The translations under genes were made by a program, and so were the position numbers. Source: Rhizobacter sp964253025 (GTDB lineage Bacteria; Pseudomonadota; Gammaproteobacteria; Burkholderiales; Burkholderiaceae_C). Taken from it: 64,000 nt of DNA. The DNA is taken from contig NZ_CAXUQC020000001.1 of NCBI RefSeq assembly GCF_964253025.1, positions 3,782,001-3,846,000 of the forward strand, read 5' to 3'. Below, piece after piece: positions 45,688 to 54,262 of the stretch. Every line of letters begins with the position of its first letter. The first letter of the stretch is position 1. The notes beneath the pieces are model-generated. The model searched no databases. It was not told the DNA's origin and was given only the letters and a program-made list of their open reading frames with translations.

Positions 45688-47328
45688 ATGGCTGAACACT
45701 GGTACAAGAATGCGCTGCTGTACTGCCTCGACGTCAAGACCTTCGCGGACGGTAACGGCGACGGCATCGGCGACTTCATCGGTCTCACCGACAAGCTCCA
45801 GTACCTGGCCGGCCTCAATGTCGATTGCGTGTGGCTGCAGCCCTTCCACCCTTCGCCCTGGCGGGACAACGGCTACGACATCACCGACTACTACAACGTC
45901 GACCCGCGTTTGGGCACGCTCGGCGACTTCGTGGTGTTCTCGCGCTGTGCGCGCGACAAGGGCATCCGGGTGATGATCGACCTGGTCGTCAACCACACCT
46001 CGATCGACCACCCCTGGTTCCAGGCCGCGCGCAGCGATCCCTCCTCGCCGTTCCGGGACTTCTACGTCTGGTCCGACACCAAGCCGGCCGATGCGGCCGA
46101 GGGCACGGTATTCCCGGGGGAGCAGAACACCACGTGGACCTGGGACCGGGAGGCCAAGGCCTATTACTTCCACCGCTTCTACGATCATCAGGCCGAGCTC
46201 AACATCGGCAACCCGGCGGTTCGGCGCGAGATCGAGAAGATCACGGGCTTCTGGATGGAGCTCGGCGTGACCGGGTTCCGCATCGACGCCCTCCCTTTCC
46301 TCATCGAGCACAAGAACCTGCCGATCGAGGGCCAGGCCGATCCGCACGACTACCTGCGCGAGCTGCGCCATCACGTGCAGACCTTGTGCGGCGACATCTG
46401 CCTGATGGCCGAGGCGAACCTGCCGCCGGAGGAAGTGCCACCGTACTTCGGTGACGGCGACAAGATCCACATGTCCTTCAACTTCTGGGTCAACCAGCAC
46501 CTGTTCCTGGCGCTGGCACGGCAGGACGGCACGCCCGTGCGCCAGGCCTGGGAGCAGCTGCCGCCGCTGCCGGCGGGCTGCCAGTGGAACAACTTCCTGC
46601 GCAGCCACGACGAGCTGGACCTCGGTCGCCTGAAGGAGGGCGAGCGCCAGGAGGTCTTCAAGGCCTTCGGCCCCGACCCCGACATGCAGCTCTACGACCG
46701 CGGGTTGCGCCGGCGCCTGGCGCCGATGCTGGGCAATGACCGCCGCCGCCTGGAGATGGCGCACAGCCTCATGCTGACCTTGCCCGGCACGCCGGTGATG
46801 CGCTACGGCGACGAGATCGGCATGGGCGACGACCTGAGCCTGCCTGACCGGGAGGCCGTGCGCACCCCGATGCAGTGGAACGCGCTGGCCAATGCCGGCT
46901 TCTCGACCGGCCCGGCCGAGGCGCTGGCCCTGCCCGTGATCAGCGAAGGCGAATACGCGTACCAGCACGTGAACGTGGAGCAGCAGCGCCACGATGCCGA
47001 CTCGCTGCTCAACTGGCTCGAGCGGCTCATCCGGCGCCGCAAGGAGTACGCCACCTTCGGCCTCGGCGACTGCAGCTTCCTGGACACCGGGGACCCGGCG
47101 GTGCTGGCGCACGGCTGCCACCACGAAGGGGTCGCCGTCTACGCCGTGCACAACTTCGGGCCCTCGCCCAAGCGCGTGACGCTGCAGCTGGTGGAGCCCG
47201 AGTCCGGCATCCGGGGCGTTCAGGACCTGCTGGAGGGCCACCGTGTCGAGCTGGGAGACGACGGCCGGTTCGAGGTGGCGCTCGGCCCCTACGGCTACCG
47301 CTGGCTGAGGTGCCGAGCCGGCGAATGA
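45688..47328 (+). CDS. GH13 trehalose-synthase-like glucosylmutase
   Basis: A 546-aa alpha-amylase-superfamily enzyme without signal peptide. The start WYKNALLYCLDVKTF and the block DLVVNHTS are typical of trehalose synthase (maltose to trehalose isomerase) and relatives. The nucleophile is Asp200 in GFRIDALP, the acid/base Glu242 in LMAEANL, and the third acid Asp308 in RSHDELD. A C-terminal beta domain ends GPYGYRWLRC. TreS acts in the cytosol in trehalose/glycogen metabolism. No maltokinase domain is fused and no glg/tre genes are adjacent, so the exact product is uncertain. AGGAG lies 5 bases before the ATG. Confidence 0.82.
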   Translation: MAEHWYKNALLYCLDVKTFADGNGDGIGDFIGLTDKLQYLAGLNVDCVWLQPFHPSPWRDNGYDITDYYNVDPRLGTLGDFVVFSRCARDKGIRVMIDLVVNHTSIDHPWFQAARSDPSSPFRDFYVWSDTKPADAAEGTVFPGEQNTTWTWDREAKAYYFHRFYDHQAELNIGNPAVRREIEKITGFWMELGVTGFRIDALPFLIEHKNLPIEGQADPHDYLRELRHHVQTLCGDICLMAEANLPPEEVPPYFGDGDKIHMSFNFWVNQHLFLALARQDGTPVRQAWEQLPPLPAGCQWNNFLRSHDELDLGRLKEGERQEVFKAFGPDPDMQLYDRGLRRRLAPMLGNDRRRLEMAHSLMLTLPGTPVMRYGDEIGMGDDLSLPDREAVRTPMQWNALANAGFSTGPAEALALPVISEGEYAYQHVNVEQQRHDADSLLNWLERLIRRRKEYATFGLGDCSFLDTGDPAVLAHGCHHEGVAVYAVHNFGPSPKRVTLQLVEPESGIRGVQDLLEGHRVELGDDGRFEVALGPYGYRWLRCRAGE

Positions 47329-47370
47329 GGGTTCGGTATAAAGGCGGCTCCAGAACTTCCGGCCGCCTTC

Positions 47371-48984
47371 ATGCCGCTGACTCACCGCCCGTCGCTCTGC
47401 GCGGCCACATGGCTCTGCCTGGCCGCGCTCATGGCGCCGGCTCACGCCCAGACACCGACGGCCTCGGCCGCCACGTCGCGCATCACCGGGGTGAAGGTCT
47501 ACCCCGGGGCCGCCACGATCGAGCGCGAGGCCCGGGTCTCCCAGGGCGCCCGCTCGGTGACGTTCCATTGCCTGCCGGCAGGCCTCGATGCGCGCAGCCT
47601 TCAGGTCGCCGCGCCCGCGTCCGTCCGCATCGGTGAGCTGTCGGTGACCACGGTGGCACGCGCGCTTGCACCGGAGTGCGCGTCCGGCGAACTCGACGCC
47701 AGCATTCGCCGGCTGGAAGCCCAGCGGGATGCCCTCGGGGCCGAAGCGGACGCGCTGGACCTCGTCACGGGCTACCTCAAGGACGCATCCACCACGGATG
47801 CGGCGGGCCGCCGGCCCACGCTCGACCCGAAGCAGATCGCCGCGGTCGCGGAGGCGCTGCAACGCACGGGTCAGCAAGCCCTGCTGAAGCGGCGCCAGCT
47901 CGAACGCGAGCAAGCGGACCTGAACGCCCGCCTCAGCGCGCTGCAAGCGCAGCGCGGGCGTGCCCAGGCCGGCAAGGAGGTGCTCCACGTCAGCGTGACG
48001 CTCGCCGCTGCGGCCGAGGCCACCGTGAACCTGATCTACCAGGTCAATGGCCCGAGCTGGCAACCGGCCTACCGCGCGATGCTCGACAGCCGAAGCGGCC
48101 AGGTTCGCATCGAGCGCCAGGCCCTCGTCGCTCAATCCACCGGGGAAGACTGGCGCGGCGTGAAGCTGCTGCTGTCGACCGGGCAACCGAGGGCCGCCAC
48201 GGCGGGCCCGCTGCCCTCGCCATGGCGGGTGGGGATCCGGTTGCCGGAAGAATCGCGCGTCTTCGCAGCGGCCGCGCCTCGGGCCGCAGCGCCCGTCGCC
48301 GCACTCGACCGTGCGGGCAGCGAGCTGCAGGAGGCGCCACCCAGCTTCGATGTCACGGTCCAGGACAACGCCTTCGCCACCGAGTTCACGGTGCCACAAG
48401 CCATCGACGTGCCATCGAGCGGCCAACGTGTGGCGCTCGCGATCGGCGAACATCAGACCCGGGCCGAGCAGTTCGTGCGCACGAGTCCGCGCCAGGACGC
48501 GAGCGCCTACCTCGTGGCCAGCGTGCCGGTGCCACCCGGCGTGTGGCCGGATGGCGCGCTGCAGCTCTACCGGGACGGCGCCTTCGTCGGCAGCTCGCGC
48601 TGGACCACCCCGGACCTCGCCCGACTGGAGCTGGCCTTCGGGCGGGACGAACGCGTGCGGGTGGAGGTCGAACCCGAGACCGACACCACGAGCAGCGCCG
48701 GCCTCACCGGGTCGCGCACCGAGCGCACGGTGGCGCGCGCATACCGGCTGGAGAACCGGCACGCCACGCCGGTGCGCGTGCAGGTGCTTGAAGCGGCTCC
48801 GGTGGCAGTGGACGAGCAGGTTCGCGTGACGACGACCTTCGCGCCGCAACCGGCCGAACTCGCATGGCGTTCGCAGCCGGGCGTGGCCGCCTGGTCGCTG
48901 GAGCTCGCGCCCGCTGCATCGACGCGCGTGACGGCCCGCTACGTCATCAGCCACCCGAAGGACGCTCGCCTCAGCCACGAATGA
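47371..48984 (+). CDS. MuiA-like exported protein (DUF4140/DUF4139)
   Basis: A 537-aa protein with a signal peptide (residues 1-27, ending APAHAQ). The N-terminal DUF4140-like domain (GVKVYPGAATIEREARV) is followed by a coiled-coil segment at about residues 105-205 (EAQRDALGAEADALD, ERQADLNARL-type heptads) and a DUF4139 beta-rich domain (NLIYQVNGPSWQPAYRA, DWRGVKLLLSTGQP). This is the mucoidy-inhibitor MuiA family, which in Streptomyces and others affects sporulation or mucoid growth. Its molecular function is not known. It starts 42 bases after the trehalose-synthase-like gene, probably in the same transcript. Confidence 0.82.
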   Translation: MPLTHRPSLCAATWLCLAALMAPAHAQTPTASAATSRITGVKVYPGAATIEREARVSQGARSVTFHCLPAGLDARSLQVAAPASVRIGELSVTTVARALAPECASGELDASIRRLEAQRDALGAEADALDLVTGYLKDASTTDAAGRRPTLDPKQIAAVAEALQRTGQQALLKRRQLEREQADLNARLSALQAQRGRAQAGKEVLHVSVTLAAAAEATVNLIYQVNGPSWQPAYRAMLDSRSGQVRIERQALVAQSTGEDWRGVKLLLSTGQPRAATAGPLPSPWRVGIRLPEESRVFAAAAPRAAAPVAALDRAGSELQEAPPSFDVTVQDNAFATEFTVPQAIDVPSSGQRVALAIGEHQTRAEQFVRTSPRQDASAYLVASVPVPPGVWPDGALQLYRDGAFVGSSRWTTPDLARLELAFGRDERVRVEVEPETDTTSSAGLTGSRTERTVARAYRLENRHATPVRVQVLEAAPVAVDEQVRVTTTFAPQPAELAWRSQPGVAAWSLELAPAASTRVTARYVISHPKDARLSHE

Positions 48985-49040
48985 GGCGCCGTGCCCGCTG
49001 GGGGCGATCGGCCTGGAACCGATGCCATGGCACGGCGTGT

Positions 49041-49069
49041 CGGCCCCTCCCCGTTCGCGGGAGGGGCCG
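49041..49069. terminator. Strong hairpin without T-run after the MuiA-like gene
   Basis: CGGCCCCTCCC pairs with GGGAGGGGCCG across a 7-base loop. It lies 56 bases after the stop. No T-run follows, so intrinsic termination is uncertain; transcript protection or an operator are alternatives. Confidence 0.35.
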
Positions 49070-49249
49070 GGCCGACCCGGGTCGCGAGCGACGGCCCTGG
49101 GCCCCCGCCGAACGACCGCCCTGGGCAGTTCCTGCCGCAATCTGTCACTCCGGTCCCCGGCCGGATGGGCTGCACCGGGCAAGCGCGCGCGGGCGGGCCG
49201 CTGGTTCGCGTATTGCTTCACGCTTGGGTCTCCGAACCCCTTGCGCACC

Positions 49250-50077
49250 ATGCCCATCGCCTCGCCGCCGAGTGACCGGCTTCCTCTCCACGGCCTCACG
49301 CCGCGACTTTGCGTGCTGGACGTCCGGGACCGAACCGACCCGGACGCGCCGGCCATTGCCTGGGTCCTGGTAGAACGGCAGGAGGCCGCCCACCGCGGCG
49401 GCCTGGACGGCACGCTGCGCGAGTTCTCCATCCAGCTTCACTACGAGCGGATCCTCCCCGGCCACACGTTCGGCAGCGGCAACGGCTGCTTCGCCGCCCA
49501 CTGCGTCCAGACGGCCGACGGCCGGGCCGTCGTCACCCTCGGCAGCACGGCGCTGGCCACCGAGCCCATCTTCCTCGACCTGCCCGGCCTCGAAGGCCAC
49601 CGGATCGGCACCTACCTGATGAACGAGATCGTGTCCTGGGCCCGGCGCTGGCCGCAGGCCGAGGTCCGTTGCGCCGACCTGGAAGAGGGTCTGGCCATCG
49701 GTGAGAACCACGTTCGACGCAACCGCTTCTGCGAGCAGTTCGGCCTGGTGTTCGACTTCAACGACGCCGAACGCAAGACCGGCCAGTTGCGCCCGACCCG
49801 GGTGGAGTCGCTCCTCACGGTGGACGCCTGGCAGCGCAACATCGTCGCCCACGACGCGCGCACCTGCTTCGCCGACATGCTGCACGACATCGAGCAGGGT
49901 CGCCGCAATCTCGAACGCAGCGTGCGCAGCAACGACGCCCTCGCCGCGGAACTGCAGCACGCCCGGTCCCACCCGCTGCGCTGGACGGGGGCCCAGCTGT
50001 GGCGGTCGGCCGCTCACGCTTTCGGCGCCGTCTCTTCCGCTTGCGCGACGCGCCTGCGCCGCTCGTTCGCGCCCTGA
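49250..50077 (+). CDS. Unknown protein with a possible GNAT acetyltransferase fold
   Basis: A 275-aa soluble protein. The central block GHRIGTYLMNEIVSWARRW has the Arg/Gln-x-x-Gly-x-Gly/Ala-like pattern and helix of the acetyl-CoA site in GNAT enzymes. NRFCEQFGLVFDF further on resembles the closing strand of such a fold. The N-terminal part is mixed alpha/beta, and the last 80 residues are helical and basic (LRWTGAQLWRSAAHAF, RLRRSFAP). No signal peptide. The frame is open upstream, but the ATG at 49250 starts the protein-like part. A GNAT role is a guess from motif shape only; the function is unknown. Confidence 0.45.
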   Translation: MPIASPPSDRLPLHGLTPRLCVLDVRDRTDPDAPAIAWVLVERQEAAHRGGLDGTLREFSIQLHYERILPGHTFGSGNGCFAAHCVQTADGRAVVTLGSTALATEPIFLDLPGLEGHRIGTYLMNEIVSWARRWPQAEVRCADLEEGLAIGENHVRRNRFCEQFGLVFDFNDAERKTGQLRPTRVESLLTVDAWQRNIVAHDARTCFADMLHDIEQGRRNLERSVRSNDALAAELQHARSHPLRWTGAQLWRSAAHAFGAVSSACATRLRRSFAP

Positions 50078-50141
50078 CCTCGCGCCGCGGCGAGGCGCCG
50101 ACCATCGTCACCGATGGCCGTCGGCCGGCGCATGCCCTGGC

Positions 50142-50762
50142 TCACCGGCCGGCGCGACGCATCGCGCCCGGGGCAGGTGGCAGCCAGCGCAGCACCATCG
50201 CCAGCACCAGCACGGCGACGCCCAGCCAGTACCCCGGGTCATCCCCGGCCCGCCGTGCGAGCGCGTTGACGAAGCCGATCCAGAGGTAGTACGTGCCGGC
50301 GAGGTGAAGCACCCGCCACGCGCGCTCGCCCATGTGATCGCGGACCGCCGCCACCGTGCTGACCGACATCGCGACGATGAAGGCGTAGCCGATGCCGCCG
50401 GCGATCCACATGCCCCGGTTCACCAGCGAGGCGAAGGTCACGGGGTCGCTGGCGGCCAGCCCGGCCAGCGCGCAGGCGTGCACCGCGTGGGAGGCGGCGA
50501 ACGCGAGGCCCAACTCGCGCCGGTGTGCGGCCAGCTGGCGGCTCAGGCCGCCCGGCCATCGCGCATGCCAGGCGGCGGCGACGAATGCCAGCAGGAACAG
50601 CAGGAGCGAGGTGCGGGCCGTGCTGCGGATGGCCACGCGCCAGGCGTCGGTGAGTCCGTCCTGGGTTGCCGCCGCGGCGGCGGCCACCGCGATCACGGCC
50701 AGGGCGAGGCCCAGGATCAAGCGCCCGTTCAAGGGCTCGGGGCGGGAGAGGATGCGAGTCAT
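50142..50762 (-). CDS. Ferric-reductase-like haem membrane protein
   Basis: A 206-aa protein with six hydrophobic segments and the ferric-reductase/MsrQ-type layout: RELGLAFAASHAVHACAL in the third helix, RVLHLAGTYYLWIGF in a later one. His residues in these two helices are spaced to hold a b-type haem. No flavin or NAD domain is attached, as in MsrQ, which passes electrons to a periplasmic partner. No msrP-like gene is adjacent. The gene diverges from the response-regulator gene at 50946 across 183 bases, so that regulator may control it. Confidence 0.7.
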   Translation of the reverse strand: MTRILSRPEPLNGRLILGLALAVIAVAAAAAATQDGLTDAWRVAIRSTARTSLLLFLLAFVAAAWHARWPGGLSRQLAAHRRELGLAFAASHAVHACALAGLAASDPVTFASLVNRGMWIAGGIGYAFIVAMSVSTVAAVRDHMGERAWRVLHLAGTYYLWIGFVNALARRAGDDPGYWLGVAVLVLAMVLRWLPPAPGAMRRAGR

Positions 50763-50945
50763 GGCGGGGCTTCCTTCAAACGGTGGAGTGCAGGCGGTCA
50801 TTCGAGCAGGCGCAGGTATCCCGCATGTGTTCGACACGGGGCGTCTCGCGTGCGGCTGTGTCGGCAGCCGGGCCAGACAAGTTCGAATACAAACCCGTCG
50901 GCCCGGCGCCCCCCTGCGGGCTTCACTGCGGGTTAAGGTCGCACC

Positions 50946-51713
50946 ATGGAATCGCCCGATCACATCCTCGTCGTCGACGACGACGCCGAGATCCGAACGC
51001 TGCTGCGCGACTACCTCGAACGCTCCGGCCTGCGTGTGAGCGCGGCCGCCGACGGACGGCAGATGCGAGCCGTCCTGTCGCGGACGGCGGTGGACCTGGT
51101 CGTGCTCGACGTGATGCTGCCGGGCGAGGACGGACTGGCCCTGTGCCGCGACCTGCGCGCCCGGGGCGCCGCCCACCTTCCCGTGCTGATGCTCACCGCG
51201 CGCGGCGAGGAGACCGACCGCATCCTCGGCCTCGAGATGGGCGCCGACGACTACCTGTCCAAGCCGTTCTCGCCCCGCGAACTGCTGGCCCGCATCAAGG
51301 CCGTGCTGCGGCGCACCCGGGCGCTGCCGCCGGGCCGCGAGCCCGCCAGCGCCGCCGCCACCCTGGCCTTCGGCGCGTGGCGCCTCGACACGGTCGGCCG
51401 GCACCTGCTCGACGCCGCCGGAACGGTGGTGGCGCTGACCGGGGCCGAGTACCGCCTGCTGCGCGTGCTGCTCGAGCACCCCCAGCGGATCCTCAGCCGC
51501 GATCACCTGCTGCACCTGACCCAGGGCCGTGATGCCGACCCCTTCGACCGTTCCATCGACCTGCTGGTCAGCAGGCTGCGCAGGCGCCTGCGTGACGACG
51601 TTCGGGAGCCGCGCTACATCAAGACGGTCCGCAACGAGGGTTACGTGCTGTCGACCGCCGTGGCGCCGCAGGTGACCCTGCGGTCGACAGCACCCACGGA
51701 CGAACCGGCGTGA
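50946..51713 (+). CDS. OmpR-type response regulator
   Basis: A 255-aa regulator. The receiver has its acidic triad in DDDAE, phospho-acceptor Asp55 in LVVLDVMLPG, and the signalling Lys106 in YLSKPF. The C-terminal winged helix (LTGAEYRLLRVLLEHPQRILSR, FDRSIDLLVSRLRRRL in pattern, ending VRNEGYVL) is OmpR-like. Its stop overlaps the kinase start (ATGA or TGATG), so the two are translated together. The divergent ferric-reductase-like gene is the nearest candidate target. Confidence 0.92.
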   Translation: MESPDHILVVDDDAEIRTLLRDYLERSGLRVSAAADGRQMRAVLSRTAVDLVVLDVMLPGEDGLALCRDLRARGAAHLPVLMLTARGEETDRILGLEMGADDYLSKPFSPRELLARIKAVLRRTRALPPGREPASAAATLAFGAWRLDTVGRHLLDAAGTVVALTGAEYRLLRVLLEHPQRILSRDHLLHLTQGRDADPFDRSIDLLVSRLRRRLRDDVREPRYIKTVRNEGYVLSTAVAPQVTLRSTAPTDEPA

Positions 51714-53035
51714 TGCGCGCTGCGTCCCTGCGCTTGTGGCCGCCCAGCCTGGCTGCCCGGGTCAGTCTGCTGCTGATGCTCACGCTCGCCGTGGCCCACC
51801 TGCTGACGCTTGGATGGCTGGCCGGAGGTCGCGCCATGCTGGCGCGCACGGCCATGATCGACTACCTCGGGCCGGACCTCGCTTCGGCGGTGAAGGTGCT
51901 GGACGGCCTGCCGCCGTCGGAGCGCGCGGCCTGGCTGCCCGTGCTGTCCCGGCCCAACTACCGCTATGCCCTCGCGCCCGCGCCGGCGAGCACGGACGAC
52001 CGCTCAACGGCCGCAGCGCGCCTGGTCGCGGCCGTGCAGACCTCGCTGGACGGCAACCGTGCCCTGCGCGTGCGCCGGGATGAAGGCGCCGAGGTCCGCT
52101 GGCTGGAACTGCAGTTGGCCGACGGCACACCGCTCAGCGTGGCGCTGTGGCCGCTGGAGGCCGGCGTCACGCCCCTGATGGCCGGCATCGTGGCGCTGCA
52201 GTTCGCCGTCTTCGGCGCGGTGGGTTGGGTCGCGGTGCGCAGTGCCACGCGGCCCCTCACTCGCCTGGCCAGCGCGGCCGATGCCTTGCGTCCGGGCGAC
52301 GCGGCACCGGTGCTGCCGGAAGACGGGCCGTCGGAGGTGGCCCGGGCGGCCGCCTCCTTCAATGCCATGCAGCAGCGCATCCGCGCGCACGACGCCGAGC
52401 GCGCCCTGATCCTCGCGGCGGTGTCGCACGACCTCAAGACTCCGCTCACCCGCATGCGACTGCGCGCCGAACTGCTCGACGACAGCGACCTGCGCGACAA
52501 GCTCCAGGCCGACCTGGCCCACATGCAGGCACTCGTCGAGGAAGGCCTGGCCCACGCACGCAGCGCGCAGGCCGGTGCGGAGCCCACGTGTCGGGTGGAC
52601 CTGCCCGCCTTGCTCGATGCACTGGTGTGCGACCACATCGACATGGGCCATGCCGTCAGCCTGCATGCCCAGCCGATCGAACCGGTGCTGACCCGCCCGC
52701 TCGCGTTGCGCCGGCTGCTCGGCAATCTGGTGGACAACGCGGTGCGCTTCGGCGGCTCGGCAGCAGTCGCCCTGTCCCGTCGGGACGACGGCGTGCGGAT
52801 CACGGTGAGCGACCACGGGCCGGGCATCCCCGATCACGAACTGGCGAGGATGCGCGCCCCTTTCACCCGGCTGGAATCCTCACGGCACCGGGACACCGGC
52901 GGTACGGGCCTCGGGCTGGCGATCGTCGACGAGCTGGCTCGGGCACTGGGCGGGCGTTTCGAGTTGGCCAACCGCCCGGGGGGCGGGCTGGAGGCCCGGC
53001 TGGACCTTCCCGCACGAAGCAATCTTCCGGGCTGA
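51713..53035 (+). CDS. EnvZ-type sensor histidine kinase
   Basis: A 440-aa membrane kinase. Membrane helices are near residues 15-40 and 155-175, with a small periplasmic domain of about 115 residues between them. A HAMP linker (RPLTRLASAADAL) follows, then HisKA with His239 in VSHDLKTPLTR, and HATPase_c (NLVDNAVRFG, DHGPGI, GGTGLGLAIV). The ATG at 51713 overlaps the regulator stop by one base; a GTG three bases earlier is also open. It would phosphorylate the OmpR-type regulator just before it. The sensed signal is unknown. Confidence 0.92.
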   Translation: MRAASLRLWPPSLAARVSLLLMLTLAVAHLLTLGWLAGGRAMLARTAMIDYLGPDLASAVKVLDGLPPSERAAWLPVLSRPNYRYALAPAPASTDDRSTAAARLVAAVQTSLDGNRALRVRRDEGAEVRWLELQLADGTPLSVALWPLEAGVTPLMAGIVALQFAVFGAVGWVAVRSATRPLTRLASAADALRPGDAAPVLPEDGPSEVARAAASFNAMQQRIRAHDAERALILAAVSHDLKTPLTRMRLRAELLDDSDLRDKLQADLAHMQALVEEGLAHARSAQAGAEPTCRVDLPALLDALVCDHIDMGHAVSLHAQPIEPVLTRPLALRRLLGNLVDNAVRFGGSAAVALSRRDDGVRITVSDHGPGIPDHELARMRAPFTRLESSRHRDTGGTGLGLAIVDELARALGGRFELANRPGGGLEARLDLPARSNLPG

Positions 53036-53038
53036 CAG

Positions 53039-53872
53039 TCAGCGTCGCGCCCGCCGCGGACGAGCGCCCTCGGTCTTGGCGCCAGCGCCGCCCAGGCTCG
53101 CTGCGATCAGGGCGCCGACCAGCGTGACAAGCCACGAGAAGTAGAGCCACAGCAGGAACACCGGCAGACTGGCGAAGGCACCGTAGACCGCCTTGTAGGT
53201 GGGGAACTTGAGCACATAGGCAGTGAACAACCGCTTGCCCCCCTCGAGCGCCAGGCTGGCGAGCACCCCGCCGGCGATGGCCTCGTGCCAGCGCACCGGC
53301 GCGTTCGGCACGAAGCGGAACAAGGCCGACAGCCCGACGGCGGCCAGCGCCAGCGGCCCGAGCGTCAGGGCAAAGCGCGCCTCGGGCGGCAGTGCGTCGA
53401 CCAGTCCGAGCGAGGCTCCGAAAAGGTACGACATGCCCCACAGGGCGGCTCCGAGCAGCAGCGGCCCGACGGCCAGCATCACCGCATACAGGCCCACCCG
53501 TTTCAGCAGCGGCCGCCCGCGGCGCACACCCCAGATCTGGTTGAGCGCGTTCTCGATGGTGAGCAGCAAGGCGAGCGCCGCGCCCAGCAGGAGCAGCGTG
53601 CCGACGAGGGTCAACCCGTTCGCGTTGTCGGCGAACTGGCGCAGGTGCTGCAATACCGTGCGTGACAAGTCCGCCGGCAGCAGGCTGCGCAGAAGGTGCT
53701 CCTCCAGGGCCCGCTCGAACCGCGAGAACACCGGGAATCGCGTGAACACCGCGAGGCACACGGTGAGCAGCGGCACCAGCGAGAGCACGGTGGTGAAGGT
53801 CAGGCTGCCGGCCACTTGGGCCATGCGCTCCTGACGCGCACGGCGGAGGGTCAGTCGGAAGAAGGCAAGCAT
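53039..53872 (-). CDS. YihY/BrkB family inner-membrane protein
   Basis: A 277-aa protein with six membrane helices and the family start LTLRRARQERMAQVAGSLTFTTVLSLVPLL in pattern. Further landmarks are ENALNQIWGVRRGRP and the closing FLLWLYFSWLVTLVGALI. Once mis-called ribonuclease BN, the family is now treated as inner-membrane proteins of unsettled function, possibly transporters. The last 20 residues are basic (RPRRARR). It converges with the kinase gene, the two stops being 3 bases apart. Confidence 0.88.
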   Translation of the reverse strand: MLAFFRLTLRRARQERMAQVAGSLTFTTVLSLVPLLTVCLAVFTRFPVFSRFERALEEHLLRSLLPADLSRTVLQHLRQFADNANGLTLVGTLLLLGAALALLLTIENALNQIWGVRRGRPLLKRVGLYAVMLAVGPLLLGAALWGMSYLFGASLGLVDALPPEARFALTLGPLALAAVGLSALFRFVPNAPVRWHEAIAGGVLASLALEGGKRLFTAYVLKFPTYKAVYGAFASLPVFLLWLYFSWLVTLVGALIAASLGGAGAKTEGARPRRARR

Positions 53873-54262
53873 GTCGGGATGGGAGGCGCCCAGGCGCGGG
53901 CCGCATCATCACACGGCGCGCCCCCCGCCCGCCGCACGGCGCAATCGATCGGTGACGGCAGCGTCGCCCTGTGCGGAAAGCCGCACAGCTTCGACGCGCC
54001 GAACCCGGCTCGCGCGGCGGGCCGGCATCCGCATCAACCCGGAGATGCATGGCGCAACGCAGGCCCGCGCCTCGCGTCAGAAGCGTGCGGCTCACCTCGT
54101 AGCGGGCTCGTTTTTCAGGCCCCTCTTGGTGTTCACCCGCCCATCCTTTTGGACGTTGCTTTCCACCCGAGCCGGGCAGTACCGTGCCACTCCCAATGTC
54201 AAAGCGGGGTGGCTGCCTGACCGGCACGTACGGAACGCCCGCATTACTCAAAGGAGCGACCC
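53873..54262. other. 390-base intergenic region with one strong hairpin
   Basis: No gene is seen. CTGTGCGG-AAAG-CCGCACAG (53969-53988) is a perfect hairpin without T-run. AAAGGAG just before 54263 is the ribosome-binding site of the next gene. The segment 54100-54180 is less GC-rich and probably holds that gene's promoter, but no -35/-10 pair was convincing. Confidence 0.45.

Noticed and set aside
45532..49431. Open frame of 1299 codons on the minus strand
   Set aside because: It runs opposite the GH13 and MuiA-like genes and across their gaps. Composition is His/Arg/Gly-rich without any domain, which is a product of high third-position GC.
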